DNA of 16,290 nucleotides from an uncultured Anaerococcus sp. (GTDB lineage Bacteria; Bacillota; Clostridia; Tissierellales; Peptoniphilaceae), in the NCBI RefSeq assembly GCF_947253225.1, contig NZ_CAMXYR010000033.1, forward strand, positions 1 to 16,290. Direction: 5' to 3'. The notes under the pieces are model-generated. The model saw only the letters and a list, made by a program, of their open reading frames with translations. It was not told where the DNA came from and made no database searches. A program made the translations under genes and the position numbers. Positions 14,528 through 16,290 of this stretch are shown here, piece by piece. The number at the start of each line of letters is the position of its first letter. Positions within the stretch are counted from its first letter, which is position 1.

Positions 14528-14546
14528 TTTACAAAAGGGAGGTCTT

Positions 14547-14903
14547 ATGATTAATAAATGTCCAAATTGTGGTGATGAGATGGTAATCACATCATATAGA
14601 TGCAATTCATGCTATACAGAAGTTAGTGGAGAATTTGAAATAGATAAGTTCCAAAAGTTAGACAAGGAAGATAAGGAATTTATTGAGTTGTTCTTACAAA
14701 AAAGAGGTTCTATCAAGGATGTTGGAGAAGAGATTGGAATTTCTTACCCAACTGTTAGAAATAGGATAGATAGAATTGTAGGAAAGCTTGGTGGCAAGGT
14801 AGACAAAAAAGCAGGTAGGATTGATATTTTGAATATGCTTGATAATGGAGAAATTACGGCTGACAAAGCTAAGAGCCTACTAGAGGAGCTAAAAGATGAA
14901 TGA
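14547..14903 (+). CDS. DUF2089-family zinc-ribbon / helix-turn-helix regulator
   Basis: The 118-residue product starts with a zinc ribbon (C5-x2-C8 and C19-x2-C22), then FEIDKFQKLDKEDKEFIELF and the DUF2089 hallmark R-G-S-I-K-D-V-G-E-E-I-G-I-S-Y-P-T-V-R-N-R. That last part (about 52-80) reads as a helix-turn-helix. The C-terminal 25 residues (about 92-117, DILNMLDNGEITADKAKSLL) form a short helical hairpin of the SHOCT/YvlB N-terminal kind, closely similar to the start of the next protein. It probably binds DNA and controls this operon; that is inference from the motif and position. GGGAGG precedes the ATG. Its last eight bases overlap the next gene, so the two are translated together. Confidence 0.86.
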   Translation: MINKCPNCGDEMVITSYRCNSCYTEVSGEFEIDKFQKLDKEDKEFIELFLQKRGSIKDVGEEIGISYPTVRNRIDRIVGKLGGKVDKKAGRIDILNMLDNGEITADKAKSLLEELKDE

Positions 14904-15948
14904 TGAAAAACAAATAATCCTAAAAATGCTCAAGGAGGGTAAGATAAGTGTTGAAGAAGCGAGCGACCTTCTTGAGGCTTGTGGAGATAGAAAAAATAAA
15001 ACAGATAAGTTTACTCAAAAAATAACTGGGGCAGTTGATAGTATTATTAAAAAAGCGACTGACACTATCCAAGGTCTCGATCTTGACCAAGCTATGGATT
15101 TTGGGCAATACAATATCAAGGGCGAGTATAATACTCACAAGGACCTTAGAATCGATGATGATATTAAGGAAATTTCTATTGACATAGTAAATGGTTCAAT
15201 TGAGGTGGAAAAGGCTTATGATGTTTCAATATCTATAAGTTCTGATATTTGGGCTAAAAAAGCAGACCTAAACGATTTTCTTGATTATGAAATCAAGGAA
15301 GGCAAATTAAGCATTTTTGTAAATGAAAGTTACCACAACATCCAAGCTACTACAGACTTAAAATTGAGCTTGGGCAAGGAGCTTTACGAAAGACTATCCA
15401 TTAACCAAGTAAATGGCAAGGTAGAAATTTCAGATGTAAACTTTACTAACCTTGATATTAATACTGTAAATGGAAAAATCCAAATCATCAACCTAACTAG
15501 TGATATTGATATCAGAAACACTAATGGCAAGATTGATGTCAAAAATATTACAGGTAGGCTTGATATTGACAATGTAAATGGACCTATCTACTTAACTAAC
15601 ATTGGCGGTTCAAGTGCTGAGATTACAAATGTGAATGGAAATATAAGGCTAGATGGTATTTCTTCAGAAAGACTTGATGCAAGCTCCAACGCAGGAACTA
15701 TTAGGATTTTCAACATAAAAAATACAGAAGAAATTAACCTTAAATCAGGTTTTGGAAATATGGTTGTCGACACCACAGATTTTGATGGTGATATCAGAGC
15801 CTATGTGGAAAGTAAGGCGATAAACATTACTGAAAAATTTGCCAACAAAATCCAAGATGGCAAGGGATATGAGATAAGCACATCAACAGAAAATTGTGAC
15901 CTTGTGGTTAAGGTGAAGTCTGGTTTTGGCAAAGTATCCCTAAGATAA
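14896..15948 (+). CDS. DUF4097-family beta-repeat protein (YvlB/LiaX-like)
   Basis: The 350-residue product has an N-terminal helical hairpin (about 4-28, ILKMLKEGKISVEEASDLL), a polar linker, then a long beta domain from about 85 on. The domain is made of roughly 18-19-residue turns marked by VNG/TNG at 98-100, 172-174, 191-193, 209-211, 227-229 and 246-248, as in DUF4097 beta-solenoids. This layout matches Bacillus YvlB and Enterococcus LiaX; LiaX is a surface sensor in the daptomycin/antimicrobial-peptide LiaFSR response. No signal peptide or membrane helix is seen. The start at 14896 is supported by GAGGAG at 14883-14888 inside the upstream gene. No lia kinase/regulator genes are present, so the DUF2089 partner may be the regulator. 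Family call is strong; an envelope-stress role is by analogy. Confidence 0.86.
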   Translation: MNDEKQIILKMLKEGKISVEEASDLLEACGDRKNKTDKFTQKITGAVDSIIKKATDTIQGLDLDQAMDFGQYNIKGEYNTHKDLRIDDDIKEISIDIVNGSIEVEKAYDVSISISSDIWAKKADLNDFLDYEIKEGKLSIFVNESYHNIQATTDLKLSLGKELYERLSINQVNGKVEISDVNFTNLDINTVNGKIQIINLTSDIDIRNTNGKIDVKNITGRLDIDNVNGPIYLTNIGGSSAEITNVNGNIRLDGISSERLDASSNAGTIRIFNIKNTEEINLKSGFGNMVVDTTDFDGDIRAYVESKAINITEKFANKIQDGKGYEISTSTENCDLVVKVKSGFGKVSLR

Positions 15949-15998
15949 ATATAAATTTTGAATAGTAATTGGATCTGGGTTAATAGGTCTAATTGATT

Positions 15999-16031
15999 AA
16001 AAGGCGAGGAAAGCGAGTTTCTCGTCTTTTT
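15999..16031 (+). terminator. Rho-independent terminator after the DUF4097 gene
   Basis: A 10-bp stem (AAAAGGCGAG at 15999-16008 with CTCGTCTTTT at 16021-16030, one G-U pair) and a 12-base loop run into a T tract. A GCGAG direct repeat (16004-16008, 16013-16017) allows an alternative smaller hairpin with a TTT loop. Confidence 0.78.
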
Positions 16032-16202
16032 CTTATGAAAATAATTAAGCACCTCATGAGAGATGAGAAAAATAAACTTATCTTGACGGAAGCTTAATAA
16101 ATAAAATTGGAAATAGAAGATAAGGATTTAGAAATTATAAAGGATAAAAAATATTAATAAATACTTATCTAATCAGTGTGCCTATGCAAAAGTGCTTTTT
16201 GA

Positions 16203-16231
16203 TTGCCCAAAAACAGCAAAAATCATATAAT
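16203..16231 (+). promoter_or_regulatory. Promoter of the truncated last gene
   Basis: TTGCCC (16203-16208, four of six) and a perfect TATAAT (16226-16231) have a 17-base spacer. They lie just before the ribosome site AAAGGAGA (16243-16250). Confidence 0.6.
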
Positions 16232-16255
16232 AAGCTTATGATAAAGGAGAAAAGC

Positions 16256-16290
16256 ATGACCAAAAATAAAAAACTACTAGCAGCTTTGCT
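16256..16290 (+). CDS. Start of a probable exported protein (3' truncated by window edge)
   Basis: An ATG five bases after AAAGGAGA (16243-16250) opens a frame reading MTKNKKLLAAL, cut by the window end. The lysine-rich start followed by Leu/Ala is how a signal peptide begins, so the product may be secreted or membrane-anchored. With only 11 codons nothing more can be said. The good ribosome site and promoter make it likely to be a real gene. Confidence 0.65.
   Translation, partial: MTKNKKLLAAL

Larger units (their letters stand above)
15949..16255. other. Gene-poor AT-rich intergenic region
   Basis: It contains the terminator of the DUF4097 operon (15999-16031), a short interrupted reading frame (16035-16154, see findings) and the promoter of the last gene. 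AAAAGTGCTTTT at 16188-16199, just before the -35 box, is a small palindrome-like element. Nothing else is recognised. Confidence 0.6.

Noticed and set aside
15801..16052. Minus-strand open frame of 83 codons over the end of the DUF4097 gene
   Set aside because: Mostly antisense to a well-supported gene and crossing its terminator; no ribosome site.

Overview
The window comes from a low-GC Firmicute with strong use of AGA/AGG/ATA codons and GGAGG-type ribosome binding sites. The mix of a multi-FMN surface protein, amino-sugar and peptide salvage genes, and a DUF2089/DUF4097 pair would fit a Gram-positive anaerobic coccus of the Peptoniphilaceae (Anaerococcus-like). That placement is inference; no rRNA or marker gene is present to prove it.

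Region 1 (1-5840) is the most striking part. It holds the 3' part of a very large modular surface protein with four FMN-binding domains, each carrying an ApbE-type flavinylation motif (D-x-V-S/T-G-A-T). The domains are interspersed with Ig-like modules and three DxDxDG modules. A hairpin follows, then a small heptahelical-looking cytochrome b/ferric-reductase-like membrane protein. Together they look like an extracellular flavin-based electron-transfer module.

Region 2 (5860-10510) holds a D-Ala-D-Ala carboxypeptidase-like protein and the cytosolic aminopeptidase C (pepC). A promoter then drives a two-gene operon of a GH84 beta-N-acetylglucosaminidase overlapping a ROK-family sugar kinase. 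The unit ends in a strong bidirectional terminator shared with the convergent gene pncB.

Region 3 (10512-13226) holds pncB (nicotinate phosphoribosyltransferase, minus strand). Divergent from it is a HAD phosphatase translationally coupled to an orphan mannose-family PTS IIB protein, closed by a second shared bidirectional terminator.

Region 4 (13225-14413) holds a small SdpI-like membrane protein (minus) divergent from an unrecognised four-helix membrane protein with a central charged helical region.

Region 5 (14500-16290) holds a zinc-ribbon/helix-turn-helix DUF2089 regulator overlapping a DUF4097 (YvlB/LiaX-like) beta-repeat protein. The two share a related short helical-hairpin domain, which suggests an envelope-stress unit. 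After a terminator comes a gene-poor, AT-rich stretch, then a good promoter and the first 11 codons of a probable exported protein cut by the window edge. No tRNA, rRNA, CRISPR array or insertion sequence is seen.
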